Assembly: GCA_009760855.2 (NCBI GenBank)
Contig: WPIO01000023.1
Coordinates: 2,761,001-2,825,000 of the forward strand
DNA: 64,000 bases
Source: Cristatella mucedo
Lineage: Eukaryota > Bryozoa > Phylactolaemata > Cristatellidae
Reading direction: 5' to 3'
Positions 1 through 17,300 of this stretch are shown piece by piece. The notes under the pieces were generated by a model, which was not told the DNA's origin, did no database searches, and saw only the letters and a program-made list of their open reading frames with translations. A program made the position numbers and the translations under genes. Position 1 is the first letter of the stretch; the number at the start of each line of letters is the position of its first letter.

Positions 1-844
<844 letters not shown>

Positions 845-1109
845 TTAGCAGTCAGCCCGCCAGGTCTTCACATACTGCCAAGTACTGTGTACCTGTGTAC
901 CAAGTACCTGTGCTACATATTGCATTAGTGCTCACATTAAGCAAACATATCACAAGGCACAACAATTTTAACTTTGAGGTGGTTTACTACTAAGTGGTGA
1001 TTGAAAGCAACTCTCAAATGTTCACACAATCGACCTGGGTGCACTTTTATTAAACCATGCTCAAAGATCAAACCCTCACGCTCTACATATGCCAAAATAA
1101 GGCAGTAGC

Positions 1110-3796
1110 AAATAATAATAATAATAATGCACTTGATAAAGCACCCTCAGAGAACTCGATCTCTTTCTAGGCGCTTTACATTTGCTGCAAAGGGAAACGC
1201 GATTGAATGGTGAGTAATATCATGTTTGATACATACCATGAATAACATGGTTAGGGGTGACATGCACAAGGTCAGCATGCAAATGTGGTTAGTGGTAGCA
1301 TGCAGTGTCAGCACGCATAAGCACATATAGGACGAATCACAGGGACCTACTAAATGCTGTCCTAAATATGTGTTTTTAGTTCTTTTTAAATGTGGTCAAG
1401 TCAAGGGATGTTCAGACGCAAGTCTGGAGTGAGTTCCAGGCTTTGGGAGCATACGAACTAAATGTACTGTCTCCAAAAAATTTGATGTATTGGTAGACTG
1501 TTAGATTCCGAAAAGCGGGTGGTACGATGCTTGGCCTGGTGGGGGAGTAGATCTGAGAGATAGGCTGGAGCCAAAGAATGAAGTGACCTAAAAGTGAGCG
1601 ATAAAACCTTGAAGTCGATGCATTGCTTGACTGGGAGCCAGTGCAGGTCGGCGAGAAGGGGTGTGATGTGGCAACAGCGGCGCTCACGACAGACAAGCCT
1701 AGCTGCGGAGTTTTGCACCAGCTGTAATCGCCTGATTGAACATGCCGGTAGGCCAGCAAGCAGTGAATTACAGAAGTCAAGACGGGATTTCACAAATGCA
1801 CGGATCAACTTAGACGTGGTATCCTTATCTAAACAAGCCCAAATTTGAGCAATGTTATGTAGCTGAAAGTAGGCAGGCTTGATTGTGGATCTGATATGGT
1901 CGTCTAACGAGAGGTCACTTTGGAACATGACACCTAGGTTTCGTGCAGATTCAAAAGGAGATTAGCTAGCAGAGCCGATTCTGAGTGTTAGCCTTTCTAA
2001 TTTCTAAGTAAAATTTGGTTTTCCCATAACTAGTAAGTTGGTTTTCTCACCGTTCAATTTAAGAAAACTGACTGCCATCCATGTGCAGATGTCATCAATA
2101 CATGCAGCAAGTGAGTTGAGAGAATTAGAGGTGCTCGAAGGCTGGGGGGATCAAAGCAAAGGTACAACTGAGTGTCATCCGCATAGAAGTGAAAGCCTAG
2201 ACTGCCCTTGGCAATCGCATCAGCGAGAAGGAGAGTATAAACCGTGAAAAGAACCGGACCTAGCATGGAGCCCTGAGGTACCCCATATTTTAGAGGTACA
2301 TCGGGTGATCTTAAATAAATAAAATAAATAAATCCTAGCTGATTTAACAGCCTCTTTTTGTATAGCGACAGAAGAGCCTTTACGGCTATCACCACCGCTT
2401 GCAGTGGCGATAAAGGATCGCCACCGCAGGAATCGAACCCACGACCTCGGGACCTCAGTCGTGAAAGCAACCGCCTTACCTAGTGTGCTATTCACGTCAA
2501 TACTCTGGAGTCTCCCACTGAGATAAGAACTGAACTATTGCAGAGCAGTGCCAGTGATGCCTAGGCGAGATGAGAGGCACTCTAGAAGAACTTTGTGATA
2601 GATAGTATCAAAAGCTGCCGAAAGATGGAGCAAAACAAGCAGAGACACTCTACCCATGTCTGCATTCCTAAGTAGGTCGTTGTACACCCTAGGCAATGCT
2701 GACTCTGTCGAGTGATTAGCTCTTAAGCCAGACTGGAACTTCCTAGCAAGGTTTGAAGTTTCAATATATGAGTTCAACTAGTCTGCCACGACCCGTTCCA
2801 GTGTCTTTGATAGGAATGGTAGAAAGGAGACTGGGCGGTAGTTGCTCAAGTTCTCTTGGTCCAGTGTCACTTTCTTAAGAAGTGGCCTGACTACAGCTTT
2901 TTTTAAAGGTGCTGGGACATGACCTGAGGCTAATGACATATTAATGATGTTAGTTATGCATGGCAGCAGCAGATCAATGCAACGTAAGAGCAAGACAGTG
3001 AGAATAGGGTCCAGAGGACTTGTTGTCTTCTTTGATTGGGATATGAACTTCAGGACGAGATCACTAGTGACCTGCTTAAATGTAGACATTGAGGTGCAGC
3101 CAGGAACCGAGGAACAGCATTCTAGTGGGGAGGTTGTCATCGCAGGGATGGATTCCCTGATCTTGTCTATCTTCTGCACAAAGAATCGAGAGAAGCGATC
3201 GGCTAGATCATCACAAGGATCATCAGGTAAGGAGCTAATCTGGGAACGGTTGAGGAGATGGTTTATTGTCGACATCAGCATTTTTGGATTGTGCATCTGT
3301 TACTCAACAATGTTTCTATAGAAGCTAGACTTGGCCTTTGCTAGGATTGATTGGTACGACTTACAGTAGACTTCTTATGCCTGTCGATGGACAATTAGTC
3401 CGGATCTTTTGTATGCCTTTTCAAGCTTTCGTTTAGCAGACCTGGCCAGTTTAATGTCTGTGATAAACCACAGGCCGTCTGGGCGGGGGCGCACAGTGCG
3501 CTTAGTCAGAGGTGCAAACTCGTCGAGCGTGTCAGCTAGTGTCGTGTTGTAGGTATCTACCAATGATGACAGATCGGAGGGAGGACTGAGCAGCAGAGGT
3601 GAAGCAGATATTCCCGCACGGTCAGCATCGATGTCAAGGGTCTTGAGGTTTCGCGATTCACAGGTTATTTTAGAGGAGGAGGTGGGCACACACTGTAGAT
3701 TGAATGAGATCTGCATGTGGTCAGATAAGCAGGATTTGGTAATAATTGGTGATGACTAAGTGCAGTTGTATGAGAAAATCCGGTCGAGTGTGTGAC
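1110..3796 (-). mobile_element. LINE family A copy 1 (CR1/L2-like), 5'-truncated
   Basis: Non-LTR retrotransposon on the minus strand. Its 3' end is the (AAT)n run at 1111-1128, preceded in element orientation by the family's 3' hairpin (about 1130-1200). Going 5'-ward, the minus strand encodes the end of ORF2 and a reverse transcriptase with fragments such as GVPQGSMLGPVLF, YADDTQLYL and NYRPVSFLPFLSKTLERVV, then the C-terminal end of the AP endonuclease region. Similarity to copy 2 stops abruptly at about 3796, so copy 1 is 5'-truncated. The ORF is broken by stops, frameshifts and a SINE at 2313-2489. The DTQLY reverse transcriptase style is that of the L2/CR1 group; the exact clade needs a phylogeny. 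Confidence 0.88.
2313..2489 (-). mobile_element. tRNA-derived SINE (type 1), copy inside LINE A
   Basis: In minus orientation the element begins with a tRNA-like head. It has an A-box-like 'ctaggtaaggcgg', a short stem-loop, and a perfect B box 'ggttcgattcc'. A body follows containing 'gtcgctatacaaa', then 'cagctaggatttatt' and an (AAAT)n tail. Comparison with the uninterrupted LINE copy 2 (near 30000) shows LINE sequence resuming on both sides, so this is a genuine insertion. Other copies lie at 12085-12215, 32474-32663, 52505-52687, 55183-55290 and 61366-61535. Confidence 0.88.
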
Positions 3797-4515
3797 ATGC
3801 TGATATATCGGGACTTGCAGGTACATTAAAAAAATACGAAATGAACGTTATCATACATGTTAAGTCACATGTTTTTTAACCATAGGTTTGCATAGCATGA
3901 TTACAAGTGCCACGGGCCATGTATTTTGCTAGTCCACTAGTTCCAGACAAGGATGCCCAATCTAGTGGGATGATAGACAAATTGGTGGTACTAAGTTGTC
4001 TAGTTACTTACTGGTGTGAATGTCGCCACTAGAATACTTAAAGTAGATACCAGCCACAAAACGTTGGTGCTTCTATCTGTACATGCCAGGTTTACCTGGT
4101 TTGGCAATGAACTAAATCCTAGCCAGAGATGTAGGAACTGAGTCTAACCTGACCGTCTGTGTGCAATTTAGTGAAGTCAGTAATGGCAAATCCCTATATT
4201 AAATATGGAAGGACAAAATAATCTACAATCACGTAAAACCTCCAGCCTTTCTACCTCTGCATTAGCCTACAAGCACAATAGCCAACGCATGGACAAATAG
4301 TACACACATCCTTCAACATACAGTTCCATTACACTAACAACTCAGGAACTCCTAGCATAATTCAAAGCTATAGCTCAAGACATCAACTGAATGGACAACT
4401 TCGATGCCTCGGGTATTTAGCCAACTAGTTTGCTTCTCTATATGCCATTGCCTGTGACATTAGTGCTACAGCAGAAGTAGACGGCAGTTAAAATTCGTAA
4501 TACACAAGACATTAC

Positions 4516-4642
4516 CAGCAAATGCCATGGCTACATGGTCATCCAAAAGTGCAATCTTCCTGACGGTGCGGTCTTCTTGCAGCTTAGCAACTGCTTTCTT
4601 TTCCACTCCGAGCACGACAACATCTTTGCCTCTCACTCCAAT
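4516..4642 (-). CDS. PSMA7: PSMA7 exon 2
   Basis: No long ORF marks this exon, but the minus strand reads [16 protein letters not shown], then a Lys-Leu-Gln-rich stretch, then DDHVAMAFA. This is the part of proteasome alpha-4 directly after the N-terminal signature: the start of the beta-sandwich core. The acceptor AG is at 4644-4643 and the donor GT at 4515-4514. The exon is 127 nt, entering in phase 0 and leaving in phase 1, which fits exon 1 (phase 0 end) and exon 3 (which supplies the last two bases of a Gly codon). The clean joins and absence of stops indicate a functional gene rather than a retrocopy. Confidence 0.93.
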
Positions 4643-9053
<4,411 letters not shown>

Positions 9054-9125
9054 TCCCTAGTGGTCTAGTGGCTAGGATCCGGCGCTCTCACCGCCGTGGC
9101 CGGGGTTCGATTCCCCGCTAGGGAA
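9054..9125 (+). tRNA. tRNA-Glu-CTC: tRNA-Glu (anticodon CTC)
   Basis: A 72-nt cloverleaf. The acceptor arms TCCCTAG (9054-9060) and CTAGGGA (9118-9124) pair perfectly, with discriminator A at 9125. The D arm has the A box 'tggtctagtgg'. The anticodon stem CGGCG/CGCCG closes a CTCTCAC loop with anticodon CTC at 9087-9089. The T arm carries the B box 'ggttcgattcc'. A run of eight T follows directly, a strong RNA polymerase III terminator. All features of eukaryotic tRNA-Glu are intact, so this is probably a functional gene decoding GAG. Confidence 0.96.
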
Positions 9126-9133
9126 TTTTTTTT
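9126..9133 (+). terminator. RNA polymerase III oligo-T terminator of tRNA-Glu
   Basis: A run of eight T immediately after the tRNA discriminator base, the standard Pol III stop. Confidence 0.85.
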
Positions 9134-9297
9134 CAGGGCTACTAATTATGCATTTTTGATGAGTCCTCTCTTGTATCTATTTTGCCAAACTCGATTAACG
9201 CATATAGAGACTTCGAGTGACACAAAATTGCGCATTAGACAAGATAAGTTATATGGTGACGCGCTAGTATACTACGAACTTAATATTTGAAATAAAT

Positions 9298-10409
9298 AGT
9301 TACTTCTATGCTGAAGATACTCAGTTGTATTTGTCATTCAAACCGTCGGAATCTGCTGCAGCAACCAATAATAATAATAATAATAATAATACACTTGATA
9401 AAGCGCCCTCAGAGAACCCAATCTCTCTCTAGGCGCTTTACATTTGCTGCAAAGGGAAATGCAATTGAATGGTGAATAAAATCATGCTTGACTGAGAAAC
9501 TGAATGCTTGCCTTGCCGATATTCGATACTGGATGTCGGAAAACTTCCTGAAATTAAATGATAATAAAATCGAACTACTGCTCATACGACACCCCAATTG
9601 TGTTGCTGGGTTAAAAGGCTTTGCTCTTCTGGTGATGCTGTTGTGCGACCATCAATCACCACGTGCTCGAAATTTAAGTGTCGTTTTCGACAGGTGCCTC
9701 AATTGTATAAGCTTCATTCAGAGGACTGCTTCTACAGCTAGCCATCACGTCCGATTCCCGTCAAAGATTAGGAGCTGTCTCCCACAGTGGCGTGTAAAAA
9801 ATCTAACTAGCTCTTTAGTTCTGTCTCGGCTTGATTATTGTAATTCCTTTTTGGCTGGGCTGCCAAAGAAAGCTATTATGCCACTACAACGGATTATGAA
9901 TATGGCTGCAAGGCTGGTCTTCAAGTCCCAGTGGTTTGAGCACGTGTCTCCTTTGCTGAAAGAGCTAGGATGGTTGCCGGTTGAGCAAAGGATACAGAGC
10001 AAAGTTCTTACGCTGACCCACAAGGGCCGCCACGGCTTGGCTCCTTCGCACCTTGCTGAACTGCTGCATCAGTTTCTGCCTTCTCGTGCCCTCAGGTCCT
10101 GCACGAACAATAAATTAGCTGTTTCATTCCTCCTCTTAGAGACCACTGGCCACACAAGCTTTAGCTCTGCAGGTCCTCGACTGTGGACTTCCATGCCGCT
10201 CACTATATCAACTGCTCTCCAGACTCTGCTACGCATCCCACTCTCTCTTTGTTGTGTGCGATGAAGTCTGTTGGTTACCGAATGCGTACCGAAAGCCGCT
10301 TAGGCTGTGAGTGCGCTATACAAAACTCTCCTGCGTAAGACCCACGTGGTCTTTATGACTTTGTGGAGTTACAGACGGAGACACATTACATTACATTACA
10401 TTACATTAC
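9298..10409 (+). mobile_element. LINE family B, 5'-truncated, interrupted by a LINE A tail
   Basis: A second non-LTR family, on the plus strand. It opens in the reverse transcriptase active-site motif, read here as FYAEDTQLYLSF, so the usual YADD is YAED. It is then interrupted at 9362-9487 by a minus-strand tail fragment of LINE A, and resumes in the region 9488-10264 with KLNACLADIRYWMSENFLK, LVLSRLDYCNSFLAGLP and RLVFKSQ..HVSPLLKELGWLPVEQRI, typical of the C-terminal part of CR1/L2 ORF2. The 3'UTR (10265-10380) ends in a (CATTA)n tail at 10382-10408. A second copy of the 3' end is at 59195-59388. ORF2 is 5'-truncated and dead. Confidence 0.85.
9362..9487 (-). mobile_element. LINE A 3'-tail fragment nested in LINE B
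   Basis: On the plus strand this reads (AAT)n, then 'acacttgataaagcgccctc', the hairpin region, and 'catttgctgcaaaggg'. It matches base for base the terminal 120 bp of LINE A copies at 1110 and 28784. LINE B coding sequence lies on both sides, so a severely 5'-truncated LINE A inserted into LINE B. Confidence 0.85.
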
Positions 10410-12084
10410 GGTAGTAAACAGATTAGACTATAAAGCAAACGTGAGAAATTGCAAAGCACAGATCGATAAGGTGGTAAGTAAAGATGGTAACTAGCAACGT
10501 GGAAGTGGTACTGAGAGATGATTGAAAAGATTTACCGAAACAGTGTCGTTATGTCGTGAGAGATAAGATATCGTTCCACAAAGAATGTTAACAAAGTTAG
10601 TAAGTCTGGGACGTGCTTACAGTGTCAAAGCACCAAAGACTATACGAACTGAGGGCACTCCAAGGTTTGAAATTTAAAAGTAGCAAAAAATCTATCAATT
10701 CATCTAAGAATCTGCTCCTTCCGAGTAAATTTTCTTACATGTGCTTATACGTACTGAAATGGTGAATAAGTCCTCAGAAGTATTAGTGTCTGTACTCCTT
10801 TAGGGAAGACATAAAGCTCCTGGAAGAATATTTAGTTTTCCTATGGTGGTACAAAAATATTACTAGCGATATCTTTATTAATAATATTGTTCTAATTAAT
10901 GGAATAATGGAGCAAATCGGATGGTTGGTAAAGCTTAAATTTATTTCCTGACAGTGCCTGAGGGCATGAGGATTAAATTGGTTAAGCAGTACAAATAACT
11001 AATTATAGAGGAGCAACGCAACGGTGGGCCTTGTCAGACTGAGCAAGAACTTCGCTCTGTAAACGCTGACAAACCTGTAGCCATCACTTATCCTTTGACA
11101 AAGAAGACGCATTAACTAAATTTATCGGATTTATTAACCAATCTTGCTGCAATACTTGTCGCCAAATATTGAGGCTTGATGGCTTTTGTGGCAGCCCCGT
11201 CAGTGGCTAAATCACGCTAGCCTGGAAAGAGGACACCTAAATTACGGGTGCACGGCAAGGGTCGCAGTATGAAAACTTTAATTACGAGAGGGAAATCCTT
11301 TTTTGGCCGTAAGTTAGGTTTCCTATGAATGATTTCTCTATTTTTTTCATTGTTTAATTTAAGAAAATGGTCGATATCCAAGACCGGTTAAAGGCAGGCA
11401 TTCGGTTTACCAATCACCTCAACTGATTCTGAGTGCTTGAATCACAAATATCGCTTAGTGCCGTCGACATAAAAGTGGCATTCGATGCCATGAGCGTGGG
11501 CTAAATTTTCTAGTGGCTCTGCTTAAATGAGGAAAAGCAGTAAAGGGAGGACAGAATTTTGGAAAAGCATAGCTAACGGTCTGATGAAGCAGACCCGAAG
11601 TTATTCAACACCGATCTGGGTACAATCGAACAGCGACAATTCAAGTTACTCTAGATCCTCATGCGTCAGACCGATCGCTTTATTCAATCGCTCAAACAGG
11701 ATTTTGTTAACGATAGCCTCAGCCTGGCTCTAGGTCGAGCAGGAATGAGGTGTCATTAACATCATTATTGACACCTAGAATGTCATTAGTCACGAAGACC
11801 ATAATGTCAGTGTAACTGGGTTGCTTGAATCCCGCGTGATATTTTCCGAGTGATATTTGCTGAAAAAATTATCTTTTCCTTGCGGTCCAAACGCTGGTTA
11901 GCAACAGCTTAGTAGACAAGAATGGTCGCATTGAATGGCTTTCAAGCCATCTCTTTCTCAGGTTCTCAGCATTTCTAGCCTGGGCTGCTGCTGGGCTGTT
12001 TTCCACCAATCTAGACCAACAAGGGTCTGGTATGGGGTCAGCAGGTTATGAGCTCCTTTGATTGGCCTTAATTAATATAGTCGC
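10410..12084. other. Unassigned DNA, possible very old LINE remains
   Basis: No coding region is supported. Scattered short strings (around 10640-10670 and 11345-11370) resemble minus-strand LINE A 3' sequence, but too weakly to delimit an element. Confidence 0.3.
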
Positions 12085-12215
12085 TCAGGGGTGAGGTGAT
12101 CGCTCTTCACTATACGGGTCATAGGTTCGACTCCTGCAGTGGGCGATTGCAAGCGGTGGTGATAACCGTTAAGGCGCTTCTGCCGCTATACAAATGAGGC
12201 TGTTGAATCAACCAG
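12085..12215 (+). mobile_element. SINE type 1, diverged plus-strand copy
   Basis: Plus-strand relative of the SINE at 2313-2489. It has a tRNA-like head with B box 'ggttcgactcc' near 12125, a body with 'gcaagcggtggtgataaccg', 'ccgctatacaaatgaggctg' and an end 'gaatcaaccagctaac'. Confidence 0.75.
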
Positions 12216-12734
12216 CTAACAACTAGCAATGCTTTGTATCATCTGACAAACCCCCTGAACAATTTATTTAATGGGGTTGCAAGCTGCCACACAGTGCGCG
12301 AAGCAACCAGAAGTGACTCTTGCGGAGGCAGTTTAAAAGTGTAACTTTGAACGAAAGATGCAGGAAACTGTTCAGTCTCACAGTCGATGTCCGGTGAGCG
12401 ACACCACTCAGCGTTACCAGCCTCAGCGGCACCACTCAGCATTACTCAAATAATGCATTGCCCAGTAAATCTTCGTAGCATCCGATAGGCAAACCTAGAG
12501 CGTGGGTGCAAGGAAATACATGCATTTCTGAGCTTCCGGGTGACAGGATTCCTAAGGATGCAACTTTTTCAGGCAGCTCAAAGACTAAATAGTCTCGGGG
12601 ACATGCATTAAAATGTATGAGTTTTATCTTGTAGTAATTAGAAGTCTCATCATAGGTAAGAACCTGCTTGATCTTTGTATATGGTTTACCCTTCCGCAAA
12701 ACTTGCACATGTATGCCCTACCCATATGTATTGC

Positions 12735-13841
12735 TAACATTGGCACTTGGATAGAAGCGGAATTTCTCAAATTGACTGATAATAATGAAACTAGCTTACT
12801 AGTAATAAGAAAACCTACTGTTACTAATGCATTTGAAAAAACTAATCCTCATAATGGGCTCGGCCGGTTTATCTCACGTTGCATCTGCACGCTCATTTAT
12901 TATGTGTCCTGTTTCAAAGTGACCCTTTATTAGATGACCACATCGTATCCACGTTCAAGTCTACGAGCTTTCAAATATGTACCACTGCAAAAACTCAGGC
13001 CTTTCTTAGATAAGGACCGCAGCCGCAGCTGATCCATGAATGCTGTGACATATCTTGTCTGTTTCAGCTCATTAATTGCACGTCTTTCTCAACTTGCTAC
13101 AAGACGCTTGCACTAGGTGCAAAACTCTGCAGCTAGACTTGTCTGTCGTGAGCGTGACAGCTGCCACACTACGCCACTTTTCACCAAACTGCACTGCAGG
13201 TCCCATCAAGCAGCGTATCGAGTCTCAAGTTTGGTCACTCACTTATCGGCCCCTTCATTTTCTTGCTCCGTGATGTGTATTTTTACCTTTTGCGCCACAC
13301 TTTTTTGGATCTCTCGCAAGTCTGCTCGAGAATCGAAAAAAGCATAGCGTAAAATGCAAAAATAAAGATTACCATCTCATACACTAGCAGTCCTTTTGGT
13401 TTTTCTTATAGTATACTACAGCCATTACAGTCTACAGTCTACCAATACCTCGTACAAACCTCAAATCCTTTGGAGACCGTGCATTTAGTTCGTATGCTTC
13501 CAAAGCCTGGAACTCCCTCTCGACTTGCGTCTACACACCCCCTGACTTGACCACATTTAAAAAGAACTTAAAAACGCACCTATTTAGGACAGCATTTAGT
13601 GGGTCCCTGTGATTCGTCCTTGATGTGCTTATGCGTGCTGACACTGTGCATGCTGCCACTAACCACATTTGCATGCTGACCCTGTGCATTTCACCCCTAA
13701 CCATGTAATTTATGTTGTTTATCAAGCATGATATTACTCACAATTCAATCGCGCTTCCCTTATCAGCAATTTGAAGCGCCTAGAAAAAGATTGAGCTCTC
13801 TGAGGGCGCTTTATCAAGTGCATTATTATTATTATTATTAA
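12735..13841 (+). mobile_element. LINE A, diverged plus-strand copy with insertion
   Basis: The plus strand reads a degenerate LINE A C-terminal region: EAEFLKLTDNNETSLLVI near 12750, then QNSAARLVCRERDSCHTTPL near 13117, and WNSLSTCV-like sequence near 13510. It then follows the 3'UTR closely through the hairpin ('tctctgagggcgctttatc') to the (ATT)n tail ending at 13841. A 151-bp hairpin-forming repeat replaces some LINE sequence at 13270-13420. The 3' portion from about 13435 is much closer to copy 2 than the 5' portion, so two overlapping insertions cannot be excluded. Confidence 0.8.
13270..13420 (-). repeat. Short foldback repeat, copy 1
   Basis: A 151-bp segment whose reverse complement matches 34408-34567 over its whole length. 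Its core is an inverted repeat: 'cttttttcgat' and 'tctcg', a ten-base loop, then the complementary 'cgaga' and 'gatcgaaaaaag'. It could be a MITE or the tip of a larger foldback element. No terminal repeats or target duplications were identified. Confidence 0.75.
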
Positions 13842-14380
13842 TGATTTGCGAATATTATATAGCAGCCTATATAAACTAAAGCATCAGTACAATAATTATA
13901 TTAAAATAAAAAATTTCTATTATGTATGAATGTCGAAAACAAGTTGGCAAATAGTTGGCACCAGCAAACAACTATTAACAATTTCAGAGCTTTTTCCTCA
14001 CACAAAGTTAAAAAGACTTTCTATTGACCTATGAAATGCATTATCAATCGCTGTTTGTACGTGTACAGAATATTGAAATTCTTTGATTAATTCAAAAAAG
14101 TTAGTTTCTTCAAGTAAAAGTCAATTAAGAAGCTTTAAAGAAACGACATTAGTTTTACCCCTGATAGATTAAAATCTTGTTTCTAGTTTTAGCGGTAATT
14201 TTTCAAGATACTATGATGATGGTTATAAAATGAAGAAATTATAGATTGTTTACCAAGATGCTATGATGGTCTGGAACTTGAAAATAAAAACTATTTAGTC
14301 CTATTGTCTAGGAACAATACGTTAATGCCACGACTGTAATTTGATTCGAACAGCAGAGAGCCTGCCGATGCCCAACACCA
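13842..14380. other. Unassigned AT-rich DNA
   Basis: Follows the (ATT)n tail of the LINE and precedes the hAT target duplication. I see no gene or repeat. Confidence 0.4.
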
Positions 14381-14388
14381 GTTTATTA
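14381..14388. repeat. hAT target-site duplication, left
   Basis: The 8-bp sequence gtttatta directly abuts the left end of the transposon and is repeated exactly at 17598-17605. Confidence 0.9.
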
Positions 14389-17300
14389 TAGGGCTGTACC
14401 GGATTTGATTTTTTCAAATTCGGCCGGAGCCGGATTTGCCGGATTTTTGATGACAAATACGGCCGGAGCCGGAGCCGGATTTGTTCATCGGACAAATTTT
14501 TACCATTTGTACTACCAAGTTTTTACTTGAGGATATATACTACAATAAATATTTAATTAAAAAAATATTATTAATAATAAGTAGCATCATTGTCTTTTGC
14601 TGTTTGTTTATTTTTGTGTAATAGGTGTTGCTGTGGGAGACCTCAGTGATAATCGTATAGCAGTGACATTTTATTAAAAAATTGAGTAAACATTTTTTAC
14701 ATCATAATATTGGTAATAACACAAAAAAAATGAAAAGAGACTAAAGTTCAAAATTCAAAAATACAAAAATAAGTACTGTAATTTTATATATTTTTCATAC
14801 ATTTGTTTCTTAAATTTATTTCATCAGTTTTGAATTATATTTGAGAAATATCAGTCGAGCTGCATTCTCTGGCAGAAGTGAACTTCGATGATCACTGAGG
14901 ACTTCCCCAGCAACACTGAACAAACGTTCTGAAGGTACACTTGTTGGTGGAGCACCCAAATAAACGCGAGCTACTGTTGCCAGAGCTGGTAGTCGTTCCC
15001 TGTTCTGTCTCCACCACTGTAGTGGATCAGCCTCTCTGTTTATTAATGGCTCTGCCAAGTATTTGTTCAGCTGACTGTCAATGTCTGGTTGTTGCTCACT
15101 GCCTGTGGTACCAGCAGTAGATTGAACAATGTCATCAAAAACATTCCCAAAGTACTGATGATTGAGAAGAATTATCCAGCCGGGCTTGCTTGGCTGGAAT
15201 TTCTTCATTTGTGTCAACCTGCCGCTCAGACTGATTTTTGTGGCTTCCATCTTGCACAGTTTCTATCTGCCCTGTCAATTCATTGAATGCAAGCAGAACC
15301 CTTGCTTTTGTAGCTGTCAGTGTAGCTTCTGATGAGAAGAATTTTGTTTTGAATCGTGGATCAATCATTGTCGCCACTGTATACAGGGCTTCCTGCTCGA
15401 TACTGTCAAAGCGTTCATTCAATGAGTTGATTAGGGTTGACCTCATAGTCTTTACACCTGCATCTGTGCAGTCCTTCTTCAACAGGTTCCGCAGAGCTGT
15501 TACAATAGGAATAACTAGTGATATACGTGCTGCTTCACGGCTAACTTCTCTTGTTGCCTCTTCAAACGGAGCAAGCACGGACACAGCATTTTCAGCCACG
15601 GACCACTGATGTGCAGTTGGGCAGGAAGTGCCAACGACTTCTGAACAGTAGAGGGTTAATGCACGACGCTGTTCACATAGACGACGCAGCATGTAAAACG
15701 TTGAGTTCCATCTTGTGCTCACGTCTTGTAACAGCTGGTGGTCTGGCAAACCCAGTTCAGCCTGCAACTCCTTGAACCGACCACTCGCAGATGAAGAATG
15801 TTTTAAAATGACCAACTAATTTCTTTCCGATACTTATTATGTCTGATACTCCCCGCTGACTGAGCAATCCGTCATGCACACATAACTGCATGGTATGTGC
15901 AAAGCACCCGAAGCTTTTTATGTTGGCATCACGAAAACATTTTGATATGTTCGCCGCATTGTCTCGAAGTACGACATGACAGCGTCCAAAGCTAATGTTC
16001 CATTTGTCAAGCATCTGCTGAAAGGCAGTCATCAGTCCAGCAGCAGTGTGATGACCAGCAAATGGCATGCAATCCAACACAAAACTCATGTTTTCAAACT
16101 CCTCTGTCAGCCAATGGGCAGTTAAGCCCATGAATGATTGCACAGTATTGTCTGCTGTCCATGTATCAGTGGTAAAGGACAGAAACGGAGTAGTTGCTGG
16201 ATCGAGTATTACCAACAGCTGGGTGCAAACTTCATCATTAATTTCAGGAATGACTCTCTCTGCAAAATATTTTCGTGATGGAACAGTGTAACGCCTCTCT
16301 AAAACTCCCATGAGTTCAACAAAGCCTGCCTTCTCAACAATCTGAACCGGTTGCATATCTGTTATTATCATCTTAGCAATGGCACGGTGAATTCTCACTG
16401 ATGAGCTGTTATTGATATCCCATACTTTCATGCATGCAACTTGTTCGGGAATCGTTTTCTGGATCATGACTTTGCCTATTGCACCAGGTGTAACATTCGG
16501 CAGTGCTGCAGTTTCAGCCTTCTTCTTTGCATTAGCAATTTTGGTTTGCATTTCGTTGTATTCTTTATAATGTTTTGAGCGAAGATGTGTCAGCATGGCC
16601 GAAGTTGAAAATTTTTTGGGCTCATCTGGTTTACCACGTGACAAGATGCTTGGACACAGCAAACACTGGGATTTTGAGCTGTCACCGTCCTTTTCTCTGA
16701 AGTATTCCCAAACTGGACTGTTTTTCATTTTGTCTGTCATCTAGTTAAAAATAAAACACAATTAAAAGACTTTTGGATTTATTTATAAGGCCGCCCTTTA
16801 CGCGTATAGCCAGCAATTTATGCGCACTGCACGCACACACACGCATTCTCCACGGCAGTCACACTGACCTGGTCCTATGTACAGAATTCAAATACGTGAA
16901 TGCAGCCCCGTTTTAGGTTACGTACTTCAGCGGGGCGCGATTAACTGCCAAAAGCTGTCGCGGCACACCAGACCAACCAAAATGTGTTCAGTGACTTCTG
17001 TAGTGACGCGGTCTGGCGCTAGCAACACTGCGCACTACGCAAAAACTCAAATTTCGAAAAAAAAGCGCAAAAGATATACAGTGCTAGTGGTGTTGTTACC
17101 TGCACGGATTTGCAAGTTGTCTCGCCTTGGCTGCAGAGTGACTGCTATTGCAATGAAGGTATACCGTGAAGAAGTTCCGCACGCTTCCGCCAAGTGCGGC
17201 TTCGTGAGACCAAATGCACTGCGAACGAATCTATGGTGCGGCCTGACCGACGACGGGCTGCCGCTCGCAGCGTTCCGCTCTGACGTCTGAGAATCTAACC

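Noticed and set aside
10410..11760. A complete ancient LINE copy
   Set aside because: Only scattered short similarities to LINE A; boundaries and frame cannot be supported.
16877..17290. 137-codon plus-strand ORF inside the hAT element
   Set aside because: It lies in the 5' non-coding part of the transposon with no recognisable domain; the transposase is on the other strand.
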